Source: Bin87 sp965232895 | Lineage (GTDB): Bacteria; Chloroflexota; Dehalococcoidia; Lucifugimonadales; UBA3495 | DNA: 64,000 bases | Reading direction: 5' to 3' | Assembly: GCA_965232895.1 (NCBI GenBank) | Contig: OZ247430.1 | Location: 1,984,001 to 2,048,000, forward strand | Part shown: positions 25,090-34,183 of the stretch, piece by piece | Layout: every line of letters starts with the position of its first letter | Numbering within the stretch: position 1 is the stretch's first letter | The notes under the pieces: model-generated | What the model was told of the DNA's origin: nothing | The model's database searches: none | What the model saw: only the letters and a program-made list of their open reading frames with translations | Program-made: the position numbers and the translations under genes

Positions 25090-25439
25090 GATACGAGCAC
25101 GACGTGGCCGGCAACATCATGTACATTGAGAAATGCCCGCCTTATCCGGGACAGGATGAGGACGACATTGAGGATGGTGTCATCGCCCGTCGGCATCCTG
25201 ACACAGACGAAGTGGAAAGTGTGATGATACTGTTCTATTCGTCCCGTATTCTGACCCGCGAACCGCTCCGGCTGAGCATCCCCGTCGCGGAAGGCGCAAT
25301 CAACGGCCACCCGGCAGCGGCGGAATTCGACTGTCTGGTTCAACCGAGCTCGAATTGGCTGACCTTCCCGACGGATGCCGAAATCGTCGAGCGGTACATT
25401 CCCGGCTGGAATGCGGCGACGGAACCATCGTTAACCTGA
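25074..25439 (+). CDS. DUF2283-like partner protein
   Basis: A 121-residue acidic protein starting at ATG 25074, inside the end of the upstream gene. It begins TLRYEHDVAGNIMYIEKCPP and has GVIARRHPDTDEVESVMILF (about 38-57), close to the DUF2283 layout of two beta strands, a D-G-V-I turn and a final beta strand. DUF2283 proteins commonly follow small toxin genes and may be antitoxins. The C-terminal half has no recognised domain. Confidence 0.5.
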   Translation: MATTLRYEHDVAGNIMYIEKCPPYPGQDEDDIEDGVIARRHPDTDEVESVMILFYSSRILTREPLRLSIPVAEGAINGHPAAAEFDCLVQPSSNWLTFPTDAEIVERYIPGWNAATEPSLT

Positions 25440-25527
25440 ACCCCCGCATTGCTCAAACGCGCGAGCAATCCGGAAGGGCAAACGGTTGGACCCTAACGGC
25501 CAAGCAAGTAGAGGTGCGGATACGAAA

Positions 25528-27207
25528 ATGAGCCAAGCCGTAAACGCCCTCGCCGAACGAGCCATACACGAGCATTGGGAATTCGCGCCCACCGCCGGCA
25601 GCCGCATCGGCCGCCACGAGTACGATGGCCGGTTGCCCGACTTCTCCTCCGGGCGCGTGGCTCGCCGCATTGAGGAACTGCACCGGTCCCTCGGCCAACT
25701 GTCCGCGCTGCCTTCGTCCGACGAACTTGCAGCCCACGACCATTCCCGTATGGAAGGCCTGTCCCGCAGCCTGCTGGAAATGTTTCTGCGGCGGGAACTG
25801 TTCAACCTGGAGGAGATGCGGACGCTGCACAACAACCCCCAGCGTCAGGTCGGCTACATCGGCGTCGGCAGCTACGTTCAACGCGACTACGCCCCCCTGC
25901 CCGACCGCCTGCGCTCGGCAACCGCCGTGCTCCGCCAGGTTCCCGACTTCCTGTCCACCCTGGACGGACTCACGGAGGCTGAACTTGGCGAGCCGGTTCG
26001 GGACATGGCGCTCGAAGCCTACCGAGGGATGGCGTCTTTCTATCACACCGGACTGGCTGACGCCTCTGACGAGTGCGCCGCCGTCGCCCCGGATGTCGCC
26101 GCCGAGTTCGACGCGGCGCGGGAGACCGCTGCTGCCGCGGTGACCGAATTCACCACAAGGCTCCAGGCCCGCCAGACACGACCCGATTTCGCTATTGGAC
26201 GCGACCTGTACAGCCGGATGCTGCGGGTAGGCGAAGGGGTCGACACTCCCCTCATGGATGTCCTTTCCATTGGTCAGGCCAACCTGGAGCAGAACCTGCG
26301 CCGTCTGGACGAGGCGGCGGCGCTGGTGGCGCCCGGCAAGTCGGTGCGCGAGGCGGTGGCGCAGATCGCGAGCAACCATCCCACGGCGGATGCCCTGATA
26401 CCCGAGACGCGGAACATGCTGGAAGATATCCGCCAGGCGCTCATTGACCATGACATCATCAGCGTTCCGTCCGAAGAGCGGTGCCAGGTCACGGAAACCC
26501 CTTCGTACATGCGCTATGCTTTCGCCGCCATGGATTCGCCCGGCGGACTGGAGGAGGTCGCTACCGAGGCCTTCTACTACGTGACGCCGGTGGAGCCGGA
26601 ATGGACGCCGCGCCAGCAGGAGGAGTGGATGACCAACTTCAACTACCACACGCTTCAGGTCGTCAGCGTCCACGAGGTCTACCCGGGTCACTACGTCCAC
26701 AACCTGCACAACCGGTACAGCGTGTCCGGCGAGCGGCGCACGTTGCCCTTGATCAACCGCGTCGCCACCTCCTATGCCTTCACCGAGGGCTGGGCGCACT
26801 ACACCGAGGAGATGATGCTGGAGACCGAGTACGGTCGCGACAACCCCGCGCTGTGGCTCACCCAGCTCCTCGAAGCCCTGGTCCGCAACTGCCGCTACCT
26901 GTGCTCGCTGGGGATGCACACCCAGGGCATGACCGTGGACGAGGCGACCAGGTTCTTCCAGGCCCACGCCTACATGGAAGAACACCCCGCCCGCCGCGAG
27001 GCCCTGCGCGGCGCCTTCGACCCCGGCTACCTGAACTACACCCTGGGCAAGCTGATGCTACTCAAGCTGCGCCAGGACTGGCGTCGGCAGGAAGGTTCGG
27101 ATTACAGCCTGCGCCGGTTCCACGACGCTACCCTGTCCTGGGGCGCTCCGCCCGTCCCGCTGCTGCGCCAGGCGATGCTCAACGAGCCGGGCGACGCGAT
27201 ACTCTAG
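25528..27207 (+). CDS. DUF885 family zinc metallopeptidase
   Basis: A 559-residue cytosolic protein of the DUF885 family. The zinc motif is HEVYPGH (about 393-399) with the Glu ligand or base in FTEGWAHYTEEMMLE (about 427-441). DUF885 proteins are distant relatives of M32-type carboxypeptidases and degrade peptides. No signal peptide is seen. I place the start at ATG 25528, behind GAGGTG; an upstream TTG at 25486 is less likely. The gene stands alone, with a palindromic repeat about 85 bases after its stop. Confidence 0.85.
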   Translation: MSQAVNALAERAIHEHWEFAPTAGSRIGRHEYDGRLPDFSSGRVARRIEELHRSLGQLSALPSSDELAAHDHSRMEGLSRSLLEMFLRRELFNLEEMRTLHNNPQRQVGYIGVGSYVQRDYAPLPDRLRSATAVLRQVPDFLSTLDGLTEAELGEPVRDMALEAYRGMASFYHTGLADASDECAAVAPDVAAEFDAARETAAAAVTEFTTRLQARQTRPDFAIGRDLYSRMLRVGEGVDTPLMDVLSIGQANLEQNLRRLDEAAALVAPGKSVREAVAQIASNHPTADALIPETRNMLEDIRQALIDHDIISVPSEERCQVTETPSYMRYAFAAMDSPGGLEEVATEAFYYVTPVEPEWTPRQQEEWMTNFNYHTLQVVSVHEVYPGHYVHNLHNRYSVSGERRTLPLINRVATSYAFTEGWAHYTEEMMLETEYGRDNPALWLTQLLEALVRNCRYLCSLGMHTQGMTVDEATRFFQAHAYMEEHPARREALRGAFDPGYLNYTLGKLMLLKLRQDWRRQEGSDYSLRRFHDATLSWGAPPVPLLRQAMLNEPGDAIL

Positions 27208-27289
27208 GGCTTCGGCGTACCGGGTTGGCATCGTGAGGCGTGGAGCGACGTGGCGGTCTCGCTCCCGTATCGACGCCCGTTGGCCCGAC

Positions 27290-27320
27290 GAGATTGCAGC
27301 GCTTCGCTCCCAATGACAAG
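27290..27320. repeat. Intergenic GCTTCGCTCCCAATGACA repeat
   Basis: The segment GAGATTGCAGCGCTTCGCTC with following CCAATGACAAG belongs to the same family as 55377-55408 and 56969-56999 (GATTGCCGC...GCTCGCAATGACA). It lies between the peptidase gene and the IS1380 remnant. Confidence 0.55.
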
Positions 27321-27428
27321 GGTGAGGCTGACGATGACAAAGGGGAGGAGCGTAAGCCCCAATCCACCGAAAGGATGAGTGTGGCCTCGGGGTGAGGCGA
27401 TAAGTAGGTGCTCCCCGCTTCGGGGATA

Positions 27429-28820
27429 ATGGTTTTTGACAACCAAAACCAGCCCAAAACGAGGAGCGCCCATCGGATGCTGCCATGCAACGACCCGGAT
27501 CGCATCCAAGTCGCCTTCGACGATCACCGCCTGGTGGCCAATGCTGGGCTGATCCTGCCGGCCACTTTGGCCCATCATCTGGGACTGCGCGAGCTGGCGG
27601 ACAACCACGTTGACCTCGGAGATGCGCCGGGGCGGGCGAACGCGGGCGACAATCTGCTGACGTTGGTGGCGTCGGCATTGGCCGGTGGCGACTGCATCGA
27701 CGACGCCGATGCGCTGCGGGCTGGCGGGACCGAGCCGGCGCTGAGGTGTACCGTGAAAGCGCCATCCACGCTGGGGACCTTCCTGCAGAGTTTGCGGTGG
27801 GGCCATGTCCGCCAGCTGGATCGGGTGAGCCGGGAGGCGCTGGCTCAGGCCTGGGCGGCGGGAGCCGGACCGGGTCATGATCCGTTGACCATCGACCTGG
27901 ACTCCACCGTCTGCGAGACCTACGGGCGGTGCAAGGAGGGCGCGCAGCGCCACAACTACGCCGGCCATCGGGGCGATCACCCGCTCTTGGCCGTCACCGC
28001 CGGAACCGGCGACGTGCTGATGTGTCGGCTGCGCCAGGGAGAGGCCAACACGACCCGGGGCACTCCTCTCCACCACAGGAACCGCCACCTATACGGTGGA
28101 GAGGCCAACACGACCCGGGGCACTCCCCACTTCCGGCGCGAGACGGTGAGCCGCGTGCGCTACGCCGGAGCCGCCGGAGAACTCACCATGCGGGCCGACA
28201 GCGGCTTCTACAACCACGCCATCGCCGCCTGCCGCAAGGCGAGGTCCGCTACTCCATCACCGTCCGCCAGCGCCCAGTTTGCGGAACGTCATCGCGGCCA
28301 TACTCGAGGCAGAGTGGACGCCCATCCCGTACTGGATGGAGGGCGCCGCCGACGTGGCCCAGACGGAATACACGCCCTTCCAGCATGAGCCCGACGCCAC
28401 CGCCGTGCGGCGCATCGTCCGGCGGGTCAAGCCCACCCCCGGCTCCCAGTTGGCGCTCTTCACCACCTACAGATATCACGCCGGGATCACCAACCGAGCC
28501 ACGCCGAGATCGCGAATACCATTCGCGATCTCAAGTACGGCGTGGGTCTCAACCATCTACCTTCGGGCCGCTTCCCCGCCAACGCCGCCGGGCTGACGGT
28601 ACAAGTAATGGCCTACAACCTGGCCCGCTGGACCGCGCGCATCGGCCTGGGTGAGCCGGTGGCGACCGCCAGGACCCTGCGCCAGCGCTGCTGCTCCCTC
28701 CCCGGACGCATCACCCGCAAGGCCCACCGCCTCACCCGGCACCTCCCTCAGGGCTGGCCCTGGCAAAACCAGTTCAACTCCGCCCTGGCCCGATTGCGCG
28801 CCCTCCCCCTCCTTTCCTGA
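27429..28820 (+). pseudogene. IS1380 family transposase, several frameshifts
   Basis: The first frame encodes an IS1380-type DDE transposase N-terminal and central part (HDPLTIDLDSTVCETYGR, GDHPLLAV, RADSGFYNHAIAACRK). At about 28240 the reading shifts to another frame (GEVRYSITVRQ), at about 28275 to the third (NVIAAILEAEWTPIPYW), and near 28500 to the first again (YGVGLNHLPSGRF ... AYNLARWTARIGLGE). At least three frame changes plus an internal 60-base expansion (28038-28126) show it is dead. I could not find its terminal repeats. The 216 bases that follow to 29036 hold nothing I recognise. Confidence 0.8.
28038..28126. repeat. 29-bp direct repeats, period 60, inside the IS1380 remnant
   Basis: GGAGAGGCCAACACGACCCG plus the next nine bases occur at 28038-28066 and 28098-28126. 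The 31 bases between them carry an inverted repeat (CCTCTCCACC with GGTGGAGAGG). The unit length of exactly 60 preserves the frame. Confidence 0.8.
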
Positions 28821-29036
28821 CGCCATTCACGGTGTCTGAACCCTCCACCGGATTACCCAACCGCCTGGCCCACCTGCCTCAGGCCCGGCCCCGGACGCCC
28901 TCCGCCTCCGGTCGACGCTGAAAATCGCTCCCAGCGTCGCTACCACGAGCTGCCAACATCCCCTTGGCGTGGCAGCCACACTCCGCATCCCCCATTGCAG
29001 CGGCATCAGGTCTTCGCCAGCCCGTTCCCTGACCTC

Positions 29037-29606
29037 TCATCCCTCGTCTAAACGCCGCCGCCATATCCCGTCGGTGGATTTGGGCTTATGCTTGGACGCG
29101 TTGGCTTTCACCTTGGTCCCGTCCAGCGCCACATGGCCCAGCTTCACCAGACCTGACTGCTGACACAGCATCAGCACCTGCAAAAACAGCCTCGACAACG
29201 CGTCCAGGTGATCCTTCCTGAAGTCCGAGATGGTGCGGAAGTCCGGCGTGTTATTCACCGCCAGCACCCGGAAAGTTATGTCCTTGTGGAGCCTTCGGGC
29301 GATCCGTCGTGAAGACGGCGCCCCGACGCCGTAAGCGTACAGCAACACCTTCACCATCATCCTGGGATTGTAGGGCGACCCGCCCCGGCGCTCCCGCTCG
29401 TAGCGATCCGTGATCTCCGAGAGGTCCAACTGGTCAACCACGTCCGAGATGAAATAGGCCAGGTGGCCCTCGGGCAGCTACTCCTGCAACGCCTGGGGCA
29501 GCAACAACTGTTGGTCCGGATCGTAGGGAAGATAGCAAAGCCGCGGTAAGTAGGCCATCTGTCCATTATGTTGGTCCGGATCGTAGGGAAGATAGGCCTT
29601 GATCAT
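29037..29606 (-). pseudogene. IS1182 family transposase, N-terminal remnant
   Basis: Read from ATG 29606 on the minus strand, the frame gives MIKAYLPYDPDQ and a duplicated YLPYDPDQ, then a TAG at 29478-29480 in place of a coding triplet, then LPEGHLAYFISDVVDQLDL, GSPYNPRMMVKVLLYAYGVG and HVALDGTKVKANASKHK, all typical of the IS1182 N-terminal half. The similarity ends after about SKHK (near 29085) and the frame closes at 29037. A C-terminal IS1182 piece lies separately at 44920-45530. Confidence 0.8.
29509..29595. repeat. 27-bp direct repeats, period 60, inside the IS1182 remnant
   Basis: TGTTGGTCCGGATCGTAGGG and the next seven bases occur at 29509-29535 and 29569-29595, separated by 33 unrelated bases. 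The period is again exactly 60 bases, in frame, and adds 20 residues to the transposase N-terminus. Confidence 0.8.
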
Positions 29607-29682
29607 CGTGGGTCTCCGCCAGCTTCGTGCTCGGACCGTCTTACGCCAACACCTCAACAACTGTGTTTCTCGGACACGCTGC

Positions 29683-29822
29683 TAGTATTACAACGACGCA
29701 TTTGGGATGCGACGCTTACCGCTGGCCCATTTCCTCCGTAATGTACATCGGACCACTTCCCATCAGTCCTTGCGCTACGAAGGTTTCCCAAAGCGGCGCG
29801 TTAAAGCGTCGTTGCAATACTA
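29683..29822. mobile_element. MITE-like element, about 140 bp
   Basis: TAGTATTACAACGACGC (29683-29699) is the reverse complement, with one mismatch, of 29806-29822. The 106 bases between carry no gene. Size, terminal inverted repeats and location among dead IS copies fit a miniature inverted-repeat element. No clear target-site duplication was found. Confidence 0.6.
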
Positions 29823-29881
29823 CTGATGCGTGAGTGATTGTCTAAAGATCGGACGACTGGGCATGTGAGACAATCCACCGC

Positions 29882-30919
29882 ATGAATATAGCGAATGATG
29901 CTGCCCCCAGCGATTGGAAGGAAGCCCGCCGGCTGCGGGCTTGGGAGTTGGTCCAGCAGGGTTGGAAACAGCAGGATGTGGCTACGGCCCTGGGTGTCAC
30001 CGGAGGCGCGGTAAGCCAGTGGGTCAGCAAAGCTCGTCAGGGAGGCATCCCAGCCTGGCGCCACCGCAAGCCACCCGGCGGGCGATCCAAGCTGAGCGAC
30101 CAACAGCGGGGCCAACTCCCTGAGTTGCTGGCCCGGGGGCCCGCGGCCTTCGGGTTTTGCGGGGAAGTCTGGACGCGGGGCCGGGTGGCCCAGGTTATTG
30201 AGCAAGAGTTTGGCGTGTCCTACGACCCTTCCCAAGTGGGACGGATACTGAAGGGCTGCGGCTGGAGCCAGCAGAAACCAGCGCGGCGCGCCGCCCAGCG
30301 AGATGAGGATGCGGTCCGGGACTGGCGGGACCGGCGCTTCCCTGAACTGAAAAAAAGGCCCTAGCCGAAGGCCGGACCATCCTGTGGGCTGACGAATCCG
30401 GGTTCTGCCTGCTCCCGGCGTTGCTGCGCACCCCGTGTCGTGGCACGGGGCAGGCTCTGGGCGCCGGTGGCCCAGACTCCGATAATCCGGCGGAAGCTGA
30501 GCTGCGACCGTCTGAGCGCGATTAGCGCCATCAGTATGACCGGAGACCTTTATCTGGCGGTGCAAGACCACTCCTGCAAGAGTCCTGATGTCATCGGGTT
30601 CCTGGAACAGTTGCTCGCTGAGATACCCGGCAAGTTGCTGGTGATCTGGGACGGCGCGCCCATCCACCGCAGCCGGGCGGTCAAGGAGTACCTGGCCCAA
30701 GGCGCGGCGCGGCGGATCCAACTGGAGCAGTTGCCCGGGTATGCTCCGGAATTGAACCCAGACGAAGGGGTCTGGCGTTACCTGAAACGGGTCGAATTGA
30801 AGAACGTGGTTTGCGCTGACCTGGAGCAGTTACGCCGCGAGTTCTGGGCCGCCACCAAGCGACTGTTGGACAAGCCTGATGTGCTGCGCTCCTGCGTCAA
30901 GGAAGTGGGTTATGTTTAG
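29882..30919 (+). pseudogene. IS630 family transposase, frame-shifted
   Basis: The N-terminal part (29882-30364) has a helix-turn-helix (GWKQQDVATALGVTGGAVSQW) and the winged region of IS630 (WTRGRVAQVIEQEFGVSY). A run of seven A at about 30350 allows a -1 shift into the frame ALAEGRTILWADESGFCLLP. A 25-base insertion near 30435 (inverted repeat CCCCGTG/CACGGGG) then moves the frame to QTPIIRRKLSCDRLSAIS, LLVIWDGAPIHRS and GYAPELNPDEGVW, which hold the other DDE residues. The A-run shift may be programmed, as in other IS630 members, but the insertion makes this copy inactive. Confidence 0.75.
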
Positions 30920-30931
30920 CGGCTCGTTCAC

Positions 30932-32029
30932 GTGTCAGTAAATGCCGGCAGCCCAACGGGCGTTCTTGACCGAGGCTGGTCTGCGACGGTCGGCGACTAC
31001 GCTATCGCCGGTGGTTGGGTCCTGGGCGGTGCGGCGCTGGTGGTCGGCGATGCCCAGGGTGGCGTGTACGGCTTCGATGGCAAATCCGGCGCGGCCGTCT
31101 GGGAGCGGCGCCAGGTTCATGAAGATGGTCTGCTCGCGATGGCGATCCACCCGAGCGGGACCGAGCTCGCTACGGCCGGCCAGGACGGGCGAGTCTTAAT
31201 CTGGAGCGCCGCCGAAGGTCAGGTAACCCGCGCTATCGACGTCGGAAACGGTTGGGTGGAAAACGTATCGTGGTCGCCGGACGGCCAGTTGTTGGCGGCC
31301 TCGTGCTCCCGGCAGGTTTGTGCGTATGACGCGGACGGAGCGGAGGTTTGGCGGTCCGACGATCACCCCAGCACCGTCAGCGCCATCGCCTGGTCGAGCA
31401 TGGAGGAGCTGGCGACGGCCTGTTACGGCCGAGTGGCGTTCTTCGAACCTTCCACCGGCTCGCTTCGCCAGAAGATGGAGTGGCAAGGGTCCCTGGTGTC
31501 GATGGTGTTGAGCCCGAACGGGGATATCGTGGCCTGCGGAAGCCAGGACAACACGGTGCACTTCTGGCGTCGGTCCACGGAACGGGACTCCATGATGTCA
31601 GGATATCCCGGCAAGCCGTCGGCCCTGGCTTTCGATAGCGCCGGTACCCTTTTGGCCACCGGCGGGGGGGAGGCGGTGACGGTCTGGAGCTTCCGGAGAA
31701 AGGGTCCCGAAGGCACGCAGCCCGGCGTTCTGGAGTTTCATCTTGAACCCATAACGACGCTTGCCTTCGCTCCCGGCGCGAGGCGCCTGGCATCGGGAGG
31801 TCGCGATGGCGCCGTGGTTGTGTGGACGTTGCAGAGAAATGGAAACGGCAGCCCGATAGGGGCCGAGGATGTGGGGGACACAGTGGCCGAATTATACTGG
31901 CGGCCTGACGGGGGCGGGCTTGCTGCCCTCGACGCGCGGGGTGGCGTTACGGTTTGGCGGATTGGACCAATAAAGGGCCGGTTTAGCCGCGCTCGCGCCG
32001 AGCAGCCCCCTGCTTCGGGCAGCGGCTGA
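30932..32029 (+). CDS. WD40 repeat protein
   Basis: A 365-residue beta-propeller protein. At least six WD-type blades are seen, with units such as SGTELATAGQDGRVLIW, DGQLLAASCSRQVCAY, NGDIVACGSQDNTVHFW, AGTLLATGGGEAVTVW, GARRLASGGRDGAVVVW and GGGLAALDARGGVTVW. There is no signal peptide. WD40 proteins act as scaffolds; the partner is unknown. The proposed GTG start (30932) lies 13 bases after the IS630 stop, inside what may be the end of that element, so the original 5' end could have been altered. A 93-bp relic of the same type of gene lies at 37857-37949. Confidence 0.75.
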   Translation: MSVNAGSPTGVLDRGWSATVGDYAIAGGWVLGGAALVVGDAQGGVYGFDGKSGAAVWERRQVHEDGLLAMAIHPSGTELATAGQDGRVLIWSAAEGQVTRAIDVGNGWVENVSWSPDGQLLAASCSRQVCAYDADGAEVWRSDDHPSTVSAIAWSSMEELATACYGRVAFFEPSTGSLRQKMEWQGSLVSMVLSPNGDIVACGSQDNTVHFWRRSTERDSMMSGYPGKPSALAFDSAGTLLATGGGEAVTVWSFRRKGPEGTQPGVLEFHLEPITTLAFAPGARRLASGGRDGAVVVWTLQRNGNGSPIGAEDVGDTVAELYWRPDGGGLAALDARGGVTVWRIGPIKGRFSRARAEQPPASGSG

Positions 32030-32165
32030 CCCTCCATCCACCCATCGAGCGATCACACCAGTTGCGCTCGAGACCGTGCCATGCGTGACTCGAAAGCAAC
32101 CCCGCATGCACGCTCATGCGTACCCAGTTTGACGACTACGGGAGCCAATTTACATCGACAAACAG

Positions 32166-33637
32166 CTGGACTTTACGCAAAATTTAGGAAAGGTATAAAA
32201 ACAGGGTAAGCTGACTGCCCCGACTTTCCACGGAAGGTGCAGTCATGCTCACCCTGCCCGATGCCATTGTAGCCGTACTCATGCCCTTTGCAACGCTGTT
32301 CAGCAAACCTACCTGGAGCAAAGCCCAGTTGCTGCTGGTGGGCGCCGTACTGACCACGGGGCAGCGCACCGTGGCCCAGGCTTTGCGGGTCATGGGCCGC
32401 AGCCATCACTATGACTATGCTCGGTACCACGAGGTGCTCAACCGGGCGGTGTGGTCGCCCCGGCGGTCGGCCCGCATCCTGCTGGGTTTGCTGTTGGAAC
32501 ACTTTGGCCCGAGCCGAGGCCCCCTGGTGTTTGGCATCGACGAGACGTTGGAGCGCCGCCGGGGTCCTCGGATCAAGGCCAAAGGGACCTACCGAGACGC
32601 GGCCCGTTCCCATCGGGGCCACGTGGTCAAGGCCAGCGGTTTGCGCTGGATCTCCCTGATGCTGGATCTCCCTGATGTGGCTGGGACCGATCCCCGGGGC
32701 GGGCCGAGTGTGGGCATTGCCCCTGCTCACCGTGCTGGCGCCCTCGGAACCCTACTACCGAGCCCAGGGTCGCCAGCCCAAGAAACTCACCGACTGGGCC
32801 CGGCAGCTGATCCGGCAACTGCGTCGGTGGCTGCCCGACCGAGACCTGGTGGTAGTGGGCGACGGCGCCTATGCCGCTTTGGACCTGCTGAACTTCTGCC
32901 GCGCCCTGTCCCAACCGGTAACCTTCATCACCCGCCTGCGGCTGGACGCCCGTCTCTACGATCCGCCCCCGGCACGCCAACCCCACCAGCGGGGACGGTC
33001 CCGCATCATCGGCCCACGACAAACTCCCCTGGGCCAATTGCTCAATCATCCCGACACGCCCTGGACCACGGTGTCGGTGGCCTGGTACGGCGGTCGCGCC
33101 CGCATGGTGGAACTCACCTCCTACACCGCCCTCTGGTACGTCTCCGGCAAGCCGCCCTTGCCCATCCGCTGGGTACTGATCCGCGATCCCCAACGCCGGT
33201 TCCAGCCCCAGGCCCGGCTCTGCACCGACCCCAACGCAGATCCCGCCCAGATCGTCCAGTGGTTTGTGCTGCGCTGGCAACTGGAAGTCACTTTCCGAGA
33301 AGTGCGCACCCACCTGGGCGTGGAAACCCAACGTCAATGGTCCCACCGGGCCATTGCCCGCACCACGCCGGTCCTGCTGGGCTTGTTCTCCTGGGTAACC
33401 CTCGCCGCCCACCAACTGCAACATTCGGAACCCATGCCCTGCCGGGCCGCAGCCTGGTACCCCAAACCCCAGCCCACTTTCAGCGACGCCCTGGCCTTGG
33501 TGCGCTGCCACCTGTGGCCCGCCACGGAGGATTTTCCCAGGTCGCCAAAACCAGCCAACATGGCTAAAAGCCAACTCACCCGCCACCACAAGATCATAAC
33601 CTCCCTGGCCTACGCAGCGTAAATGCGTAAAGTCCAG
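32166..33637. mobile_element. IS4/IS701-like insertion sequence with intact ends
   Basis: Perfect 14-bp terminal inverted repeats CTGGACTTTACGCA (32166-32179) and its complement (33624-33637) are flanked by the direct repeat AACAG (32161-32165 and 33638-33642), the 5-bp target-site duplication. Length 1472 bp. It carries one transposase gene broken by a 16-bp tandem duplication. The clean ends show a fairly recent insertion. Confidence 0.9.
32245..33622 (+). pseudogene. DDE transposase of the IS4/IS701-like element
   Basis: The first frame (from ATG 32245) has an N-terminal region with RTVAQALRVMGRSHHYDYAR and the first catalytic Asp in FGIDETLERRRG. A tandem duplication of CTGGATCTCCCTGATG (32646-32661 and 32662-32677) shifts the frame by one; the second frame continues with WLGPIPGAGRVWALPLL, VVVGDGAYAALDLL (second Asp) and WFVLRWQLEVTFREVRTHLG (Glu) to 33622. 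Removing one copy of the 16 bases would restore a single full-length transposase of about 450 residues. The exact IS family needs a database match. Confidence 0.85.
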
Positions 33638-34183
33638 AACAGGATAGACCGGATGATGGCGTGCGGGTGGAGCGTTCACAATAATCAATCAAATCCTGTT
33701 CATCCTGTGCATCGATGTAAAAGACAAAATGGGTACGCGTGAGTGCATACACGGAACGGACGGCTTCCCGGGCATCGGACCTCGCTACGTCTTCCTGATT
33801 GGGTTGCATGCGGCATGATTGTTGACAACCCAGCGAGGCATTGCTAACCTCCTCCGCCTTATGCTCGTGCATGTCAACCAAAAATCCGTGCACCCTTGTG
33901 GCGCTGCCCATCCATCGGTGGTGGCAAACGGTGCTTCACGCGAAACTCGGATGCGCGTGGAGAGCCGACCCAGGCGATGTCGTACGCTCACCTCTTTGTC
34001 AACGCGGCGGGCCGGCGTTGTCTTGCCGCTTTTTGGGCGGTCGCTGAGGCTGCGCAAATCCACACCCGGTGTGGGACTTGTCGCCCAAAACGCGGCCAAT
34101 CCTAACTTGGCTCCACTCGCTCACCGCCAATAGCAAGAACCGGTAGAGCGATTTTTCCATCGAAATCCGCCGGGAGGATCATT
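33638..34183. other. Intergenic stretch without a recognised gene
   Basis: About 545 bases between the IS end and the oligopeptide-binding protein. It holds an AAATCCTGTTCATCCTGTGC-type repeat near 33690, as at 23743, and no open frame with family resemblance. The last 40 bases carry the GGGAGGATC ribosome site of the next gene. Confidence 0.6.

Noticed and set aside
28038..28126. CRISPR-like repeat-spacer-repeat
   Set aside because: Only two repeats with one spacer, inside a transposase frame and without cas genes; the same shape at 29509-29595 is also inside a transposase.
33819..34133. A 104-codon plus-strand frame before the peptide-binding protein
   Set aside because: No ribosome site, no domain and a composition typical of random GC-rich sequence.
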